Assembly: GCF_032118995.1 (NCBI RefSeq)
Contig: NC_092666.1
Span: forward strand, 10,304,501-10,368,500
Direction of reading: 5' to 3'
DNA: 64,000 nt
Source: Asterias amurensis
Lineage: Eukaryota; Echinodermata; Asteroidea; Forcipulatida; Asteriidae
Both the position numbers and the translations under genes were made by a program. The notes below the pieces were generated by a model that was given only the letters and a program-made list of their open reading frames with translations, was not told the DNA's origin and searched no databases. Positions 10,701 to 22,450 of the stretch are shown piece after piece (within the stretch, counting starts at the first letter, position 1; the number at the start of each line of letters is the position of its first letter).

Positions 10701-13700
10701 TTTTATTATTTTTTTTTTTTATGCTAACAATTATTTTAAGTGATAACCAAAAGTGTCCAGTGCCTCTTAATCAAGAAACTGGGCAATAATAATAATAACC
10801 GTATTTATAATGCGCCTTTTGCCAAAGGATACAAAGCGCCAGGTATTATTACTGCAAGGAGTGGGGCGAATTTTGAAAAATAAGACCTAATCCTTAAGCA
10901 CCATGTAATGGTTTACAAGGTGCTGTGGCGCAATATGCTGCCAATCCAGCCAGGAACACCGGGGCGAACCCCCTTCTCTTTTCAAGAAGTGCACTGGGTT
11001 CTTTTACATGCGTTTACACAACACATGGGACCAGCGGCTTTACGTCCCATCCGAAGGACGAAGCAATGGTTCAGTGTCTTGCTTAAGGACTTAAGTGTCA
11101 CGGCTGGGGATTCGAACCCACACTCTGCTGATCAGAAACACCAGAGTTTGAATTCGGTGCTCTTAACCGCTCGGCCACGACACTCCCACAACAAATGTTG
11201 TTGCACATGTACCATTTAATAGAGTTTTTTGCGTCATCTGTTTTACTCGTCAATTATAAATGCATCTAGACTTATACTATTTTCACTGTCTGATTTGTTT
11301 AGGTGGTACTTGTTACATCGTCATTCATGAGTCCCATGGATAGCAAGAATGGAATCAACACAAACCGTGTCCGCATGTTTGGTCCTGAGAAACTCTCCAA
11401 AGCTGTCTTAGACAAGAAATGGGATCGAGCCAAAGTTGTTTGCTCTCAGCCTTTTAATAAGGTAATAGTCAAGCTTGTAAAGATTTCCTTATTTTGTCCT
11501 TGTGTTGTGTTGTGTCATGCAGGGCTTAGAGCTCCGCACTCGGGTAGGTTTAACTTTGACATACTATGCCCATCCAGTGTGTGTGTTTTATTTCTTTTTT
11601 TCAGTTGAGTTCATACGGCCTGTCTTTTATCAAGTTCCACTCTCCGCCTGAAAAAACTGAGGAGTCTTCATCAGCCAATCAATCGGAGCAACAGGTAAAT
11701 ATTTAAAGCCATTGGACCCTATCGATACAAAAAAAAAGTTAACAGATTTATAAATAACTTACAGGGTTTACAGACAAATGACAGAAGGTAGTGGTGAAAG
11801 ACTTCTCTTGAAATATTATTCCATGAAATGCGGTTTGAATTCAAGGCCTAAGATGAAGTTAGACTTTCGAGAATCTTTCTTTCTGACCTTTTCACCATAA
11901 AACTTTGAATGTGTACATGTTGGTGTGAATTGACTGTGAATCTCCATGTGCAGTGAATGCAGGGTCAAAGGTACATGAGTAAGGATCTGAACATCTGAGG
12001 CTGGTGTCTGGCGTAATCATGAGCCTCAAAGTTTGACGTCAGATGTTCAAGCTAGCTGTGGCCCAACTCATGTTTATACTTTTCTTACTTTGGCTGTTAC
12101 TTTCCCTCTACTAATACATGTATATCGCTCTGAATTTTTTGTGTTTGTAGAGTGCCAGTAAACTTGGGATGTTCAGACTGAAAGAGGACACCAAGTCCAC
12201 AAGTTTAACGGCTGGAAGTTTCTTTAAACAGAGAAGCATAACGAAGACGGAACCAGCGCCACTTACTGGTCAGTCATTGCTCTTACTGGTGTTTCTGTCT
12301 TAGAATGTATTGTTCGCATAACACTGTTGGAATGGATTGGTCGGGGCAGCGTTAGCTGGTCATGGTTGGCTACGGGGGTAGGAAGGCTGGGTGTGTCTTC
12401 AAGCCTTTGTTGTCTTGAGTTCCCATGTGATCGGTTGGTGTTGTTTTGGCTGGTGCATTTTTTCAGTGTGCGGGTCTTTTGTTGCTTTGTATTTATACTT
12501 CTCTTATTTTGTAATTTATAAAGTTTTGATATTGATTGTGTATACTTGTATTTGGCCAGTGGATGTCAAGTTTCTATGTTTTTTAACGTGGACAATAAAT
12601 AAAATAAAATCTAAATCTGAATCTAAATCTAAATTGTTTCTATTTGGAAAAGTGCCTTGAGTACACCTTCCTGATATATACGTAAATAAAACTCGGAGCC
12701 CAATTTCATAGAGCTGCTTAAGCAGAGAATAGTGCTTAAAGCCTGAAGACACTATTGGTAATTACTCAAAATAATAATCAGCATAAAACCTCACCTAGTA
12801 ACGAGTAATGGGGAGAGGTTGATGGTAAAAAACATTGTGAGAAACGGCTCCCTCTGAAGTGACGTAGTTTTCGAGAGAGAAGTAATTTTCCATAAATTTG
12901 ATTTTGAGACCTCAAGCTTAGAAATTGAGGTCTTGGTATCAATTACCTGAAAGCACACAACTTCGTGTGACAAGGGTGTTTTTTATTTCATTCATATCTC
13001 GCAAATTCGACGACCAATTGAGCTCAAATTTTCACATGTTTGTTATTTTATGCATACATGTGTAGATACACCAAGTGAGAAGACTTTTCTTTGACAATTA
13101 CCAACAGTGTCCACTGTTTTTAACATGTTTCTGCTAAGCAAACATATAATAAGCCGGATACCAGTCACAAAGTATACATGTGACATGGTAGTTTGGCTGG
13201 TAACCTTGTTCTGGTATAAAGCATCATTTGGTTTTTGATTAGCTACATTTTGTGCATTGTGCAGATTGACTTGCAATCACTCGGTTGTTGGTTCGAATCC
13301 TACCAAGCTAACCACTGATTTCACAATGACTAGAATTAGTATTGTCAGCTAGTTACTGAGAGATTAGCTGTTGTGAATTTGCCAAATCCCTTGATTGGAA
13401 GATCATTTTATCAAAGAAACATACAAACAAACATGTGACAAGTGCTCCCTGCAGAAAAAAAGTGGAATGATAATGATCAACAGTTATTATGTAAACTATC
13501 AATTTGCATTCGACTGTGTATTAGTCCATCAGACAGAAGATTTGGCATCTAAGATCATGCAGCCCTGACTGCTGTATTGGCTCTTAACAAAAAAATGTGG
13601 TGTAAACTTCCTTTTTTGTCCTCAAAGCCAGTTATCATTTCAAGAGCCAGGCAAACTAAGAGTAGATTCAGTCATTGATGATATTTTTATTGGGGACTTC

Positions 13701-16700
13701 TTCTTGACTTGCAGGTGCTGCAGCAGTGCGGGCAGCAGCAACTTTAGCTGCAGCATCCTTAAAAACTTCAGTTTCAACTTCACAATCGACAATGGCAGCA
13801 GGACCAACAACAACAACAACAACAAACCAGGTATGTATACCAACTCTGAGTCCAACTTCATACAGCTACAAAAAGCACAACAAGTAGCCAAGCACAGCAA
13901 ATTTATTGTTCACAATCAAAATGCTATAGACCTTTATCATAGTGCAGCCATCTTGAATTTCTTCCATTGATATCAATGTTACGAAACTGAGGCTGGAAGA
14001 ACAAAATAGTCTGTTTCCTATTTGCAAAATGATTATTAGCATCCATTATTGTTATTCAATACAAGGAACATGACCAGGTTGGATACAGCATGATACAGTC
14101 TATAGACTACTTCACAAATACTTCTTCTTACACGGGCATTAGCCATAATAAGAAGGTGCATGCTTTTCTAGATAGTAACAGTGTTAGTCTAGCAAGCACC
14201 TCATTACTCATCTAAAGCTTGCATGAAACGTATTTTGCAAAGTGCTCAATGTCACATGTACCATCTGCGGCTGGCATCTTACTTCTTTTCTGGCCAAGCA
14301 GGCAACTTTTAAACAAATGTTAAAGATGTTGCGTAATATCAACTGGAGAGATCATGTGTCCAGTAAGGCATGTTACCATGGATATCACAAAAGATTTCCT
14401 ACAGACGGATGGACCTGGTGGGACCAACTGATGGGGTGAGGCTGAAGGTCAGACAGAGACGGAGCTATGTCAGTTCCTCAGGAGTGGTGCTGGTGTGAAG
14501 ACCACAACAAAGCTTGGACTCCGATACATCTACATGTACTCGGCGATAGTAGAGAAGTCTCACGATTTCCGAAAAATCTACTCCGAAGTAGTAGAATATA
14601 AAGCATTCAAATGTAGAGTCAATAAATACCTTAAGTAACGTCCTGTTTTACAGCAATTATGATTGCAGGTGATGCTAGTTGTTGTGTCTCTCATCACTTT
14701 CTAGTGAGGAAGGCATAGTCCAATAACCATTTTTCCCTTTCTTTTCTTCGTTTTTTTTATCGTGGGATGGTCTGTTGAAATAAGCACTTAGCTATCCCTA
14801 TGGGATATTATGCTTGTTTTTTTTTTCATGGGGCACTCCTTTAAAAAGAAAAAGAAAGAAACAAAAAAAGTTCTCAAAAGAACATAATCTAACAGCGAGG
14901 AGATATACGTATAGTGTTACCGCAAACCAAGTTAGTTGGGTTCGTTGAAGTTGTGCCTGCGGCCGACATAATCAATACCAGGGTAAAAAATATTGTAATT
15001 TTTCCCCCAGGTCAGACCATCGACCAGCTCCACTCCTAAGTCAGCGGACAAACACAGCGACCGACCTCAGAAGGTGACTCAGAAGAGGAGACTCTCTGAC
15101 GAGGACTCTACGCCGTCATCGAGACCAGGAGACTCTCGGACTGCTGCGACGAGACGGAACAACGCTGATAGAGAGGAGAAGAAGACTGCAGCCCCGCCCT
15201 CTAAGAAGAGTAGAGGTTAGTATTCTGCCGAAAGAAAAACGAGACTTGAGATTTTTAGTTTTCCATTCTCATTGTTGCTCTTAGTGAAACCTTGGGAAAA
15301 GGGTTTTGTTCACGCCTCACAGTTTATCTGTGTGTGTGATGTAAGGATGCATAAACTGTTCGGGGTATTTTGAGCAAGATTTCCTCTCAAATGAAAGGCT
15401 GGTAGAAGTGTGAGGCGGCTGAGCTGAGAATAAAAAGAGAACAGGTTATAGTGGCGAGTCTAGGTATAAGCCCCAATTACAGTTTGAGGAGGAAGTGTCC
15501 ACGAAACGCAAGTCTACATGTATATAAAATAATGGTAATGATGAGGATGAACATAGGATTCAAAATGCCTCTAGCTACCGGGCCATCTGGATTGTCTAGT
15601 TGGTAAGACACTGCTCTAGAACTGCAAAGGTTGTGGGTTCGAATCCCACCCGAGTAATATACCTGTGATATTTTTTCACAGAGCCGCGGGAAAGTACAGA
15701 GTTTACAGTGCTAACACGCATCGGTGTATTAGCACTGGATAAAACCCCCAAACGAATATTCTTTATTCCATACAAAATTCCCATCTATTTATGATGAATT
15801 TTGTTGTGATTATTATTATTATTATTATTTTAATTTTTTTTCAGACAATGAGGATACATCAAGGAAGAAGAAATCCTCCAAGCCCTTTGAGAGGTTAATG
15901 GAGGGGGTGACGTTCGTCTTAAGTGGTTTCCAGAATCCCCTGCGAGGTGATCTTAGAGACAAGGCAATGGAGATGGGAGCTAAATACCAACCGGACTGGG
16001 GGAAGGGATGTACACATCTTGTGTAAGTTAACTTTTGTCAAGCAGGGTTCGAAATCAATGATCGCCAAATATGAGTGAAGCGTGTGAGAGTCAAATCCCT
16101 TCTTCATTAGGCCACCGGAAGATTACAAAATTGTTCCTTTCTCAATAAATGAGAGGTGTACATTGGTAAAACCCCCAAAAAGGGATTGCTTTTAAGTTCA
16201 TTAAAGGCAGTGGACATAATTGGTAATTGTCAAAGACTAGCCTTCACAGTTGGTATATCTCAACGTACAGTATGCATAAAATAACAAACCTGTGAAAATT
16301 TGAGCTGAATCGGTCATCGAACTTGCGAGATAATAATGAAAGAAAAAATACCCTTGTCACATGAAGTTGTGTGCGTTTAGATGGTTGATTTCAATACCTC
16401 AAGTTCTAAATCTTAGGTCTCGAAATCGAATTTGTGGAAAGATTACTTCTTTCTTGAAAACTATGGCATTTCAGAGGGAGCCGTTTCTCACAATGTTTTA
16501 TACCATCAACCTCTCCCCATTACTCGTCACAAAGAAAGGTTTTACTCAAATAATTAATTTGAGTATTTACCAATAGTGTCCACTGTCTTTAAATAGTTTG
16601 AAAAGTCTTGATATTTGCTAGATTAAATGTGTTGGTGATGTAAGTATTAGTCTTGCTCTCTCCTCTAAGTTTCAAACACCAAAATGTATCGGAAATACAC

Positions 16701-19700
16701 ATTTAATTTCCAGGGGTGGAAGACGCGCGATGGAGTCTTATCTAAACCTCATTCTGGTTGTATTTCATGCACAAACTCATAAACACACCACTTTGAAAAT
16801 TTTGTGTCATAAAAATGTATAGCTCTTCCATATTTTCTATCCAGTTTCAACAAGACTAACTGGATTCTTTGTTTTCCTTTTATTTCAGTTGTGCCTTTGC
16901 CAACACACCTAAGTTTAACCAAGTACAAGGCAAGGGTAAAATAGTCACCAAGGGTTGGATACTAGACTCCTACAAGAAGAAGTCTTTACATCCGTGGAGG
17001 AGGTGAGTTGAAAATGTAGATGTTATCTTCAAGCCATTGGACGCTTTGGGTAAACAGTATTGTCCAAAGGCCCTTACTTCGTGTATCACAACTTATATAT
17101 AAATTAACGAACCTGTGAAAATTAAGGCTCAATCGGTCATCGGAGTCGGGAGAAAATAACGGGAAAACCCAACCTTGTTTCCGCACGTTTCGCCGTGTCA
17201 TGACATGTGTTTACTATGAATCCAAAATTCTCGCTGTCGAGAATTGATAAATGTTTTAATGTTTTCTGAAAAAGTAAAGCATTTCATGGAATAATATTTC
17301 AAGGGAAGTCTTTTATTTTGTTTTCTGTTCCGAAAGTGTATAATGGCTTTAGGCAGGCTCCAGTTATTGATTCTGATTGGTTGATTCATAGCAATAAGGA
17401 GTGTAAACTTTCGCACAGCCCATATCACACCCAGCTTATTGTGCTTCATAAGCTTTGCGCAAAATGTACAGCTTTTATAAGAAGTTAATGGGGCATTTGC
17501 GTCAAATACTGATCGTCACATGTGTTGCTTGAAATTCGCTTGAAGATAAATTGTTTATCACACACGCACTGGTGGAAATACAGAAAAATAAAGCATGTCA
17601 TGTCAAAACTGTCTCTTCCTAATCATTAAGACAATCTGATGCCTGTTGTTGGTTCTAAGTCAACGTAAAATAGTAGAATGAAATGGATCACAAACAATCA
17701 ATTGCAGTAGTTGTTATAAAACGCTTGAAGGTGGTTCAGAATTTTTGAACAACTTCTGTCAAACTCACAATATGCAGGTATAACATGGTGTCCACTAGTG
17801 ATGACAGCTCAAGCTATGAGGAAGAGAGTGAAACTGAGGATGAAGAAGACAGGGAACCAAACAAGAGGAGAAGAGCACCACCCAAGAAAGCCACACCTAA
17901 TAAAGCAATGCCTAAAGCTGCCACGCCTAAAAGAGACACGCCCAAAGATGCCCGACCTGTTGATGAGGATACAAAGGAAGACGTTGCTGCCTCATCAATG
18001 GCTGATCAGGTGAGACTTCTTTCAAACTCTCTTGGCCCTTGTAATTTAAATCTATTTGTTGTTGTTTTTGTTTATGTTTTGTGTGGCAAAGTCATGACCA
18101 GTGACGCTGTCGAGACCCAATTGTCCAAGACCAAGACTAAGATCTGAAGGTCTTGCGACCTACAATAGTGGTCATGACATCACTCACTTACAAATCAGCA
18201 ACAGAGTTTGAACAGTTCCTGCAAGTTCAATTGAAAGTGTACACTTCCTACAGCAGCTTTCGATAGTAAAAGCATTTTGAGAAACATTTCACTTTGAAGT
18301 AATGTGGTCATGTTAAAAGATATCAGTTTGTATGCTCCAAAATTTGAATCTTAAAAATGTTACTGTTAGTACTACTTCCAAAATTGTGCATTCTTATAAG
18401 GGAATATTCTTCCTGCGTGGACTTTATTTGGGAAATACATATTTTAGTTTTATTGTTTACATCTACATTATGAAGGAAAAACAATCAAATGGTTCAACAA
18501 ACAAAAAAGTAAATTTTTGCCTTTAACTTGAAAGTCTTCACGAAGCTATTTTTATGAAATAAAATAAAGTTAATATAATTGGTTTGCGTTAACAACATGT
18601 GTGTATCTACTTGCAGTTAGATTATGTTGTTTTGAGACCTTGTCTTGCTTAATATTATGATATTGTTCTGAAAAGAACTGTCCTGCTTTAAGCAGGACAG
18701 TTCTTTAACTTCTACCTGGGCAGAAGGTAGAAACTCGGCCTACTGCTTTAGCTTTAACTTATTGAGGGGACTTCTCATTATAAACTTCACTACTACTGTG
18801 GTCTCAATAATTTGACTAGCTTGGTCTAGTCATCGTCAGGAGTCTGGTAAATAAATAAAGTTTGTTAAACGCTGTTTTATGACAGAGGACTGACCCTCCC
18901 ACAGCTGCTACGGGGTCTGCTGATTCTGTACCCACTGAAGTAGCTGCTGCTGGTGATAATGATGACTGTAGTACAACAGACATTGAGAGTGAGGATGGAG
19001 GGAACAACCTGAACCCCAAAGCATCTTATCAAGATGATATATCATCAGGAGGTGATACTGAGGATGAAGTCAGAAGGTGCGGTACTCATCATTGTTGTAG
19101 CCACGGTGGGCGGTGCTAGGCAAACCCGCCCAGGAATCGCAATTTCTGCCCGGCACTCTGAGCAAGACACACTGTGCCTCCCATCCACCACAGATTTCCC
19201 TAAGAATAAATCAAAATATTGTCCATTACCATTGATCCGAGACACAGCTAATGATAACGAAATATTAAATGTCACAGAGAATGAAGGCAGTCAAAAGGCC
19301 ATTCAAGTTATTGCATGGCCCCACAACATGAACAGTTTGGAAACCTTGCACTATGCCTTAAGCTTGCACTTCAGCAATGATTGTCCCATAATTAAAAATT
19401 TTGTTGATCCGCTCGCCCGTGGTGGAATTTAAAAAAAAAATAGCTACAACCCTGGCACTCATTGTGTACAAAAACAATGACCTCATACATTTTATGGCCT
19501 TAACTGGCAAGCAAGATACTACACTGGTCACATTTGGTGTCAACATTTTTATATAAACGCAAGAGTTATTAAAAGAAGAGCTGAACAAGTTTTGAGATGT
19601 GCCCCCTTTCTTCATTATCAACAGTTGATTAAAAGTATGAGTCATCTCTGTGAAATGTTTTCTTCAATTGAGCTGTGTTTACAAATTGAGCCTGCATGAA

Positions 19701-22262
19701 GTCCAGGCGATATGAAGCTCTTTTGTAAACATGTGATATCACAGGTTACATGGCATACAACATCAACACAAAAATTAACAAATTAAAACATTGACTGAGA
19801 CTTATTTTTGCCAGCAGAACTGTTTATCATTTCCCATTTGGTTTGACTTTGTTGTTACCAGGATACAAGAAAACAAGAAAGTCAAAGCTAAGCCAAGTTC
19901 TACAGATCCCTATGATAGTTCTACTGATGAGGAACCCGACAGCGAGACACCAGACCCTCCAGTCTCTCCACCGTTGCCTACTGCTGTACCGGACCTGCCT
20001 GACTTCTTTGAAGGGAATGTGTTTTTCCTCTATGGGAAGTTTGAAGCAGAGGAGAGGAGGCAGTTGACAAGGCTTATTGTAGCGTTCGAAGGGTAAGTGT
20101 AATTTGCCTTTACAAAATATTGAGTTCGGAAAGCGCTATTGAAAAATCTATCGGGATCCCGGCAGGATTTGGTGGGATCCCTGTGGGATGCTGGTGGGAT
20201 CTCAGTTTCATTTTCTATGTGGAGTTTTATGGATCATGTGTTAAGGAAGAGGCATAGATTGGTGTGGTAGTTACTCAAACGAATAATGACCATAAACACT
20301 TCTTTGGTCAGATGCACTGCAGCTATTGATAAACTATTTCAAGAAAAGAATTCCTTCAAAGTGTTATTGGTTTGGATCATTTTTCAACCAAAACAGTTGA
20401 ATGGGGAAAACTATTCGTGCGCACTCTTTTCTGAGATTTCTGGGGTTTGATGTCGGTCCACCGAATACTGCGGTCGACAATGCTGTTGATTCCCGCTGTC
20501 ACCTCGCTAAACGTGGATGGATGCTGCCTTCTTTGGAAATTACAGAGACAATTTTGTTGCTATTTTCTCAGTATGTAGACACTGTATTCAGCTGAAAATT
20601 TCATGTGTGGCTTTTATTCCCCTTTTTCTTTATAGTTTTGCATATAAATTATGTTGACAAAAACCGACATATGACCCTATCTTTAAAGACACTGGACACT
20701 ATTGGTAATTGTTGAAAGACCAGTCTGCTCACTTGGTGTATATCAACATATGCATAAAATAACAAACCTGTGAAAATAGTCTTTAAAGGCACTGGACACT
20801 ATTGGTAATTACTCAAAATAATTATCAGCATAAAACCTTACTTGGTAACAAGCAATGGAGAGCTGTTGATAGTATAAAACATTGTGAGAAACGGCTCCCT
20901 CTGAAGTAACGTAGTTTTCGAGAAAGATGTAGTTTTCCCCGATTTGATTTCGGGACCTCAGAATTAGATTTTGAGGTCCCATAATCAAGCATTTGAAAGC
21001 ACACAACTTCATGTGACAAAGGTGTTTTTTCTTCAATTATTATCTGGTGACTTCAACGTCCAATTGAGTTCAAATTTTCACAGGTTTGTTATTTTGTGCA
21101 TATGTTGAGATACACCAAGTGAGAAGACTGGTCTTTGACAATTACCAAAGGTGTCCAGTGTCTTTAAGGAAGAAGATGGAATTTAAAGCAAACTTCAAAT
21201 TGTAATTGCAAATACTTTGTTTGTTTTAGGACTGTGGAAGACTACATGTCGGACCAAGTTATCTTTGTTGTAACAAACTCAGATTGGGATGATAATTTTG
21301 ACAAGGTAGGTCATTAATAGTGTTATTATCATTATTTATTCGACCAATACAAACAAACCAAAGCTACAATAGCCCAAGACAGAACATCTAACGGAAAAAC
21401 AGTTATAAAAAAGCAAGAAATAAGGGAAATAAATACTAAATTAAATTAAATCAATAAACTATTTGAATTAAGAAAACAAAACAAAAACAAAAAATAAACA
21501 CTGTAAGAGGGCGGCTGAGGGCGGAGCATGCAGGAGGAGAGCAAAACCAAATGGGAACGACAACCAGAAGGGATACAAAAAATAAAAAAGACAAATCATG
21601 CGGGTCAGGGGTAACAAAAGTAAACCGGAAGCATGCTGCCACACACATGATGTAGTTGATGATGGGTGGATTTCACAAAGAGCTAAAGACTACTCCCTTT
21701 TGAATCCGTTCCCATTATTCCCATTCCCTAGACCAACTTGAATCATTGAGATAAAAATAAGTTACTCAGAACAGTTGGTACAGACACCAAGTTTTTAAAA
21801 AGGGAGTCTGTCAGGTTATAAGTTGCCAGTTTGTTTGTGTGTGATCATGGTGTGCCTTTTAAACATTGATTCATTGAAATGCAATTTCCTAATGGCTTCA
21901 TTTTCTGTCTTACACCTGTTAGTTCTGTCCTGTATTTTTAATGTCTGTCTGTGGTTCTTTTAGGTCTGTCTGTTCATAGGCTAGGGAACAAAAGCTGTGC
22001 TTCTCCCCGGACCTAGATGTTGCAATTTGTTTAAAGTTACACTTTTTTTATCTCTTTTATATTTACTAAAATTATGACCATATTACTCTGTATTAAACAC
22101 TATTTGCAACATTGAATAAACGTATCGAACTGTCTTTTCATAACATCTCAGGCATTATCGGATCATCCTGGACTAGCATTTGTGCGTCCAAAGTGGATTT
22201 ACAATTGCTGTGAGAAATCCAAGAAGGTTCCCTATCAGCCGTATGTCATCGTGCCGAGCTGA
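7779..22262 (+). CDS. XRCC1: XRCC1, single-strand-break repair scaffold (complete, 15 coding exons)
   Basis: Coding exons: 7779-7829, 9015-9107, 9972-10079, 11303-11461, 11605-11694, 12151-12268, 13715-13830, 15011-15215, 15845-16022, 16889-17002, 17778-18009, 18886-19076, 19862-20092, 21230-21305, 22152-22262. All junctions are GT-AG and in phase, giving 690 residues (human 633). Residues 1-~155 are the XRCC1_N domain that binds DNA polymerase beta (MPAIKLQYVVSSSSEDT, DIGNDNSAFVEVLVG, RVRMFGPEKL). FF191-192 matches the FF of the vertebrate Rev1-interacting motif. A basic NLS-like QKRRLSDED lies at ~269. BRCT1 (~328-413) keeps Ser340, Arg347 and Lys381, equivalent to the human poly(ADP-ribose) phosphate pocket. 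YDSSTDEEPDSE (569-580) matches the CK2-phosphorylated docking site for PNKP/aprataxin/APLF FHA domains. BRCT2 (~597-684) is the ligase III partner domain. Human Cys12 and Cys20 are Ser and Lys here. Exon 7 contains a short ACA (Thr) microsatellite. Confidence 0.97.
8007..8620. mobile_element. Cluster of small palindromic MITEs in XRCC1 intron 1
   Basis: The terminal motif TTCCGTATGGCGCCACCACT recurs. A near-perfect fold-back copy spans ~8183-8305, ending in the inverse (AGTGGTGGCGCCATACGGAA). A single end lies at ~8008-8035 and a degraded copy at ~8465-8575, with one more end at ~8591-8620. Shared interior: AAAAAGGGATATCTCATTGA. No ORF. Confidence 0.75.
9581..9924 (+). mobile_element. tRNA-derived SINE, family 1
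   Basis: The head resembles a tRNA-Ser (GGCCGATTGGATAAGAGC as A box region; GGGTTCGAATCCCAGTC as B box). It is followed by the family body CCTGAGCAAGACACTTAAC and a 3' end GTGCTATATAAAAACTGG with a short TTATTG-type tail. Lies in XRCC1 intron 2. Not a functional tRNA: the acceptor stem is not paired and it continues into a SINE body. Confidence 0.8.
10159..10554 (+). mobile_element. TTAA-flanked MITE, family A
   Basis: Full-length copy in XRCC1 intron 3, from TTAAAGACACTGGACACT to TGTGTCTTTAA, with the family's internal CTTACTTGGTAAC and GAGACCTC blocks. It shares its right TTAA with the next, oppositely oriented copy. Confidence 0.85.
10551..10773 (-). mobile_element. Family A MITE, internally deleted, inverted
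   Basis: Reads TTAAAAGAACTGGACATG ... GTGTCCAGTGCCTCTTAA but lacks about 170 bp of interior. Together with 10159-10554 it makes a tail-to-tail pair joined at a shared TTAA. Confidence 0.7.
10785..11187 (-). mobile_element. tRNA-derived SINE, family 1 (long form, minus strand)
   Basis: On the minus strand it opens with a good tRNA-Ser-like head (GTCGTGGCCGAGCGGTTAAG; GGGTTCGAATCCCCAGCCG) and the body AAGCAAGACACTGAACCATT. It ends CGCATTATAAATACGG with an (ATT)n tail. It has a ~200-bp middle absent from the copy at 9581. XRCC1 intron 3. Confidence 0.85.
11704..11835 (+). mobile_element. Family B MITE, left-end fragment
   Basis: TTTAAAGCCATTGGACCC followed by the family body GGTAGTGGTGAAAGACTTCT and CATGAAATGC; the right half is absent. 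Related full copies: 17031-17356 (inverted) and 52112-52485. XRCC1 intron 5. Confidence 0.7.
12320..12645 (+). mobile_element. Probable LINE 3' end
   Basis: An untranslated-looking stretch ends in TGGACAATAAATAAAATA and then CTAAATCTGAATCTAAATC hexanucleotide repeats. Such a microsatellite tail is typical of 3' ends of CR1/L2-like LINEs. No reverse-transcriptase sequence is attached, so the family is uncertain. XRCC1 intron 6. Confidence 0.45.
12698..13215 (+). mobile_element. Family A MITE inserted into a GGGCCC-type MITE
   Basis: Host element: left part 12698-12735 (GCCCAATTTCATAGAGCTGC) and right part from ~13125 (CATGTTTCTGCTAAGCAAAC). Between them, 12736-13124 is a full family A copy bounded by TTAA on both sides. 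The host reads through the site as TGCTTAA/CATG, consistent with target duplication of TTAA. XRCC1 intron 6. Confidence 0.75.
13268..13390 (+). mobile_element. tRNA-derived SINE, family 3 fragment
   Basis: B-box-like TTGGTTCGAATCCTACC followed by the shared body GCTAACCACTGATTTCACAA and TGACTAGAATTAG. A minus-strand relative is at 26075-26250 and a body-only scrap near 29455-29560. Confidence 0.55.
15551..15745 (+). mobile_element. tRNA-derived SINE, family 2
   Basis: Leader ACATAGGATTCAAAATGCCT, then a tRNA-like head (GTCTAGTTGGTAAGACACTG; GGGTTCGAATCCCACCCGAG) and body with TGTGATATTTTTTCACAG and CAGTGCTAACACGCATCGG. The same order occurs inverted at 30478-30672, so both ends of the unit are defined by comparison. 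XRCC1 intron 8. Confidence 0.8.
16201..16592 (-). mobile_element. TTAA-flanked MITE, family A (inverted)
   Basis: Full-length copy in XRCC1 intron 9, TTAAAGGCAGTGGACATAAT to GTGTCCACTGTCTTTAA, interior in reverse order (GAGATAATAATGAAAG first, CTCCCCATTACTCGT last). Confidence 0.85.
17031..17356 (-). mobile_element. Family B MITE (inverted)
   Basis: Starts CAAGCCATTGGACGCTTTGG and ends CCGAAAGTGTATAATGGCTT; body includes CACGTTTCGCCGTGTCATGA. XRCC1 intron 10. A complete copy in the other orientation is at 52112-52485. Confidence 0.75.
18672..18706. repeat. Perfect 35-bp palindrome in XRCC1 intron 11
   Basis: AAAGAACTGTCCTGCTT is followed after one base by its exact complement. It forms a 17-bp perfect stem with a one-base centre, unlike any MITE terminus seen elsewhere in the window. 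Confidence 0.9.
20683..20775 (-). mobile_element. Family A MITE fragment
   Basis: TTAAAGACACTGGACACTAT through ACAAACCTGTGAAAAT, then broken off just before a complete copy in the opposite orientation at 20783. XRCC1 intron 13. Confidence 0.75.
20783..21167 (+). mobile_element. TTAA-flanked MITE, family A
   Basis: Full-length copy, TTAAAGGCACTGGACACTAT to GTGTCCAGTGTCTTTAA, 60 bp upstream of XRCC1 exon 14. It fills most of the 3' part of intron 13. Confidence 0.85.
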
Positions 22263-22305
22263 GTCTGGTCTGCTTCAACAAGCTTAGTGTAGATCAGTGA
22301 GGTGG

Positions 22306-22450
22306 CCAGGAGGTGTCATGGCTGAGCGGTTGAGAGCATCAAACTAAAGCTCTGGTGTATCTGATCAGTGTGGGTTCGAGTCCCGGTCGTGACACTTGTT
22401 ACCTTAAACAGATGCTTTGTCCTTCGGATGGGGTGTAATGCAGAGGTCTC
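22306..22450 (+). mobile_element. tRNA-derived SINE, family 1 (head fragment)
   Basis: tRNA-Ser-like GTCATGGCTGAGCGGTTGAG and GTGGGTTCGAGTCCCGGTCG followed by part of the long-form body (TTGTCCTTCGGATGGGGTGT). Starts ~45 bp after the XRCC1 stop, so it would be in the 3' UTR. Confidence 0.7.

Noticed and set aside
10785-11187. tRNA-Ser gene on the minus strand
   Set aside because: Box A and B are good, but the sequence continues into a conserved SINE body and tail shared with 9581-9924.
14242-14640. Exon-like GC-richer patch in XRCC1 intron 7
   Set aside because: The only ORF (65 codons) has no recognisable domain, no matching splice sites, and XRCC1 is complete without it.
19034-19432. Plus-strand ORF of 132 codons
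   Set aside because: It overlaps the end of XRCC1 exon 12 out of frame and reads through the intron; no independent support.
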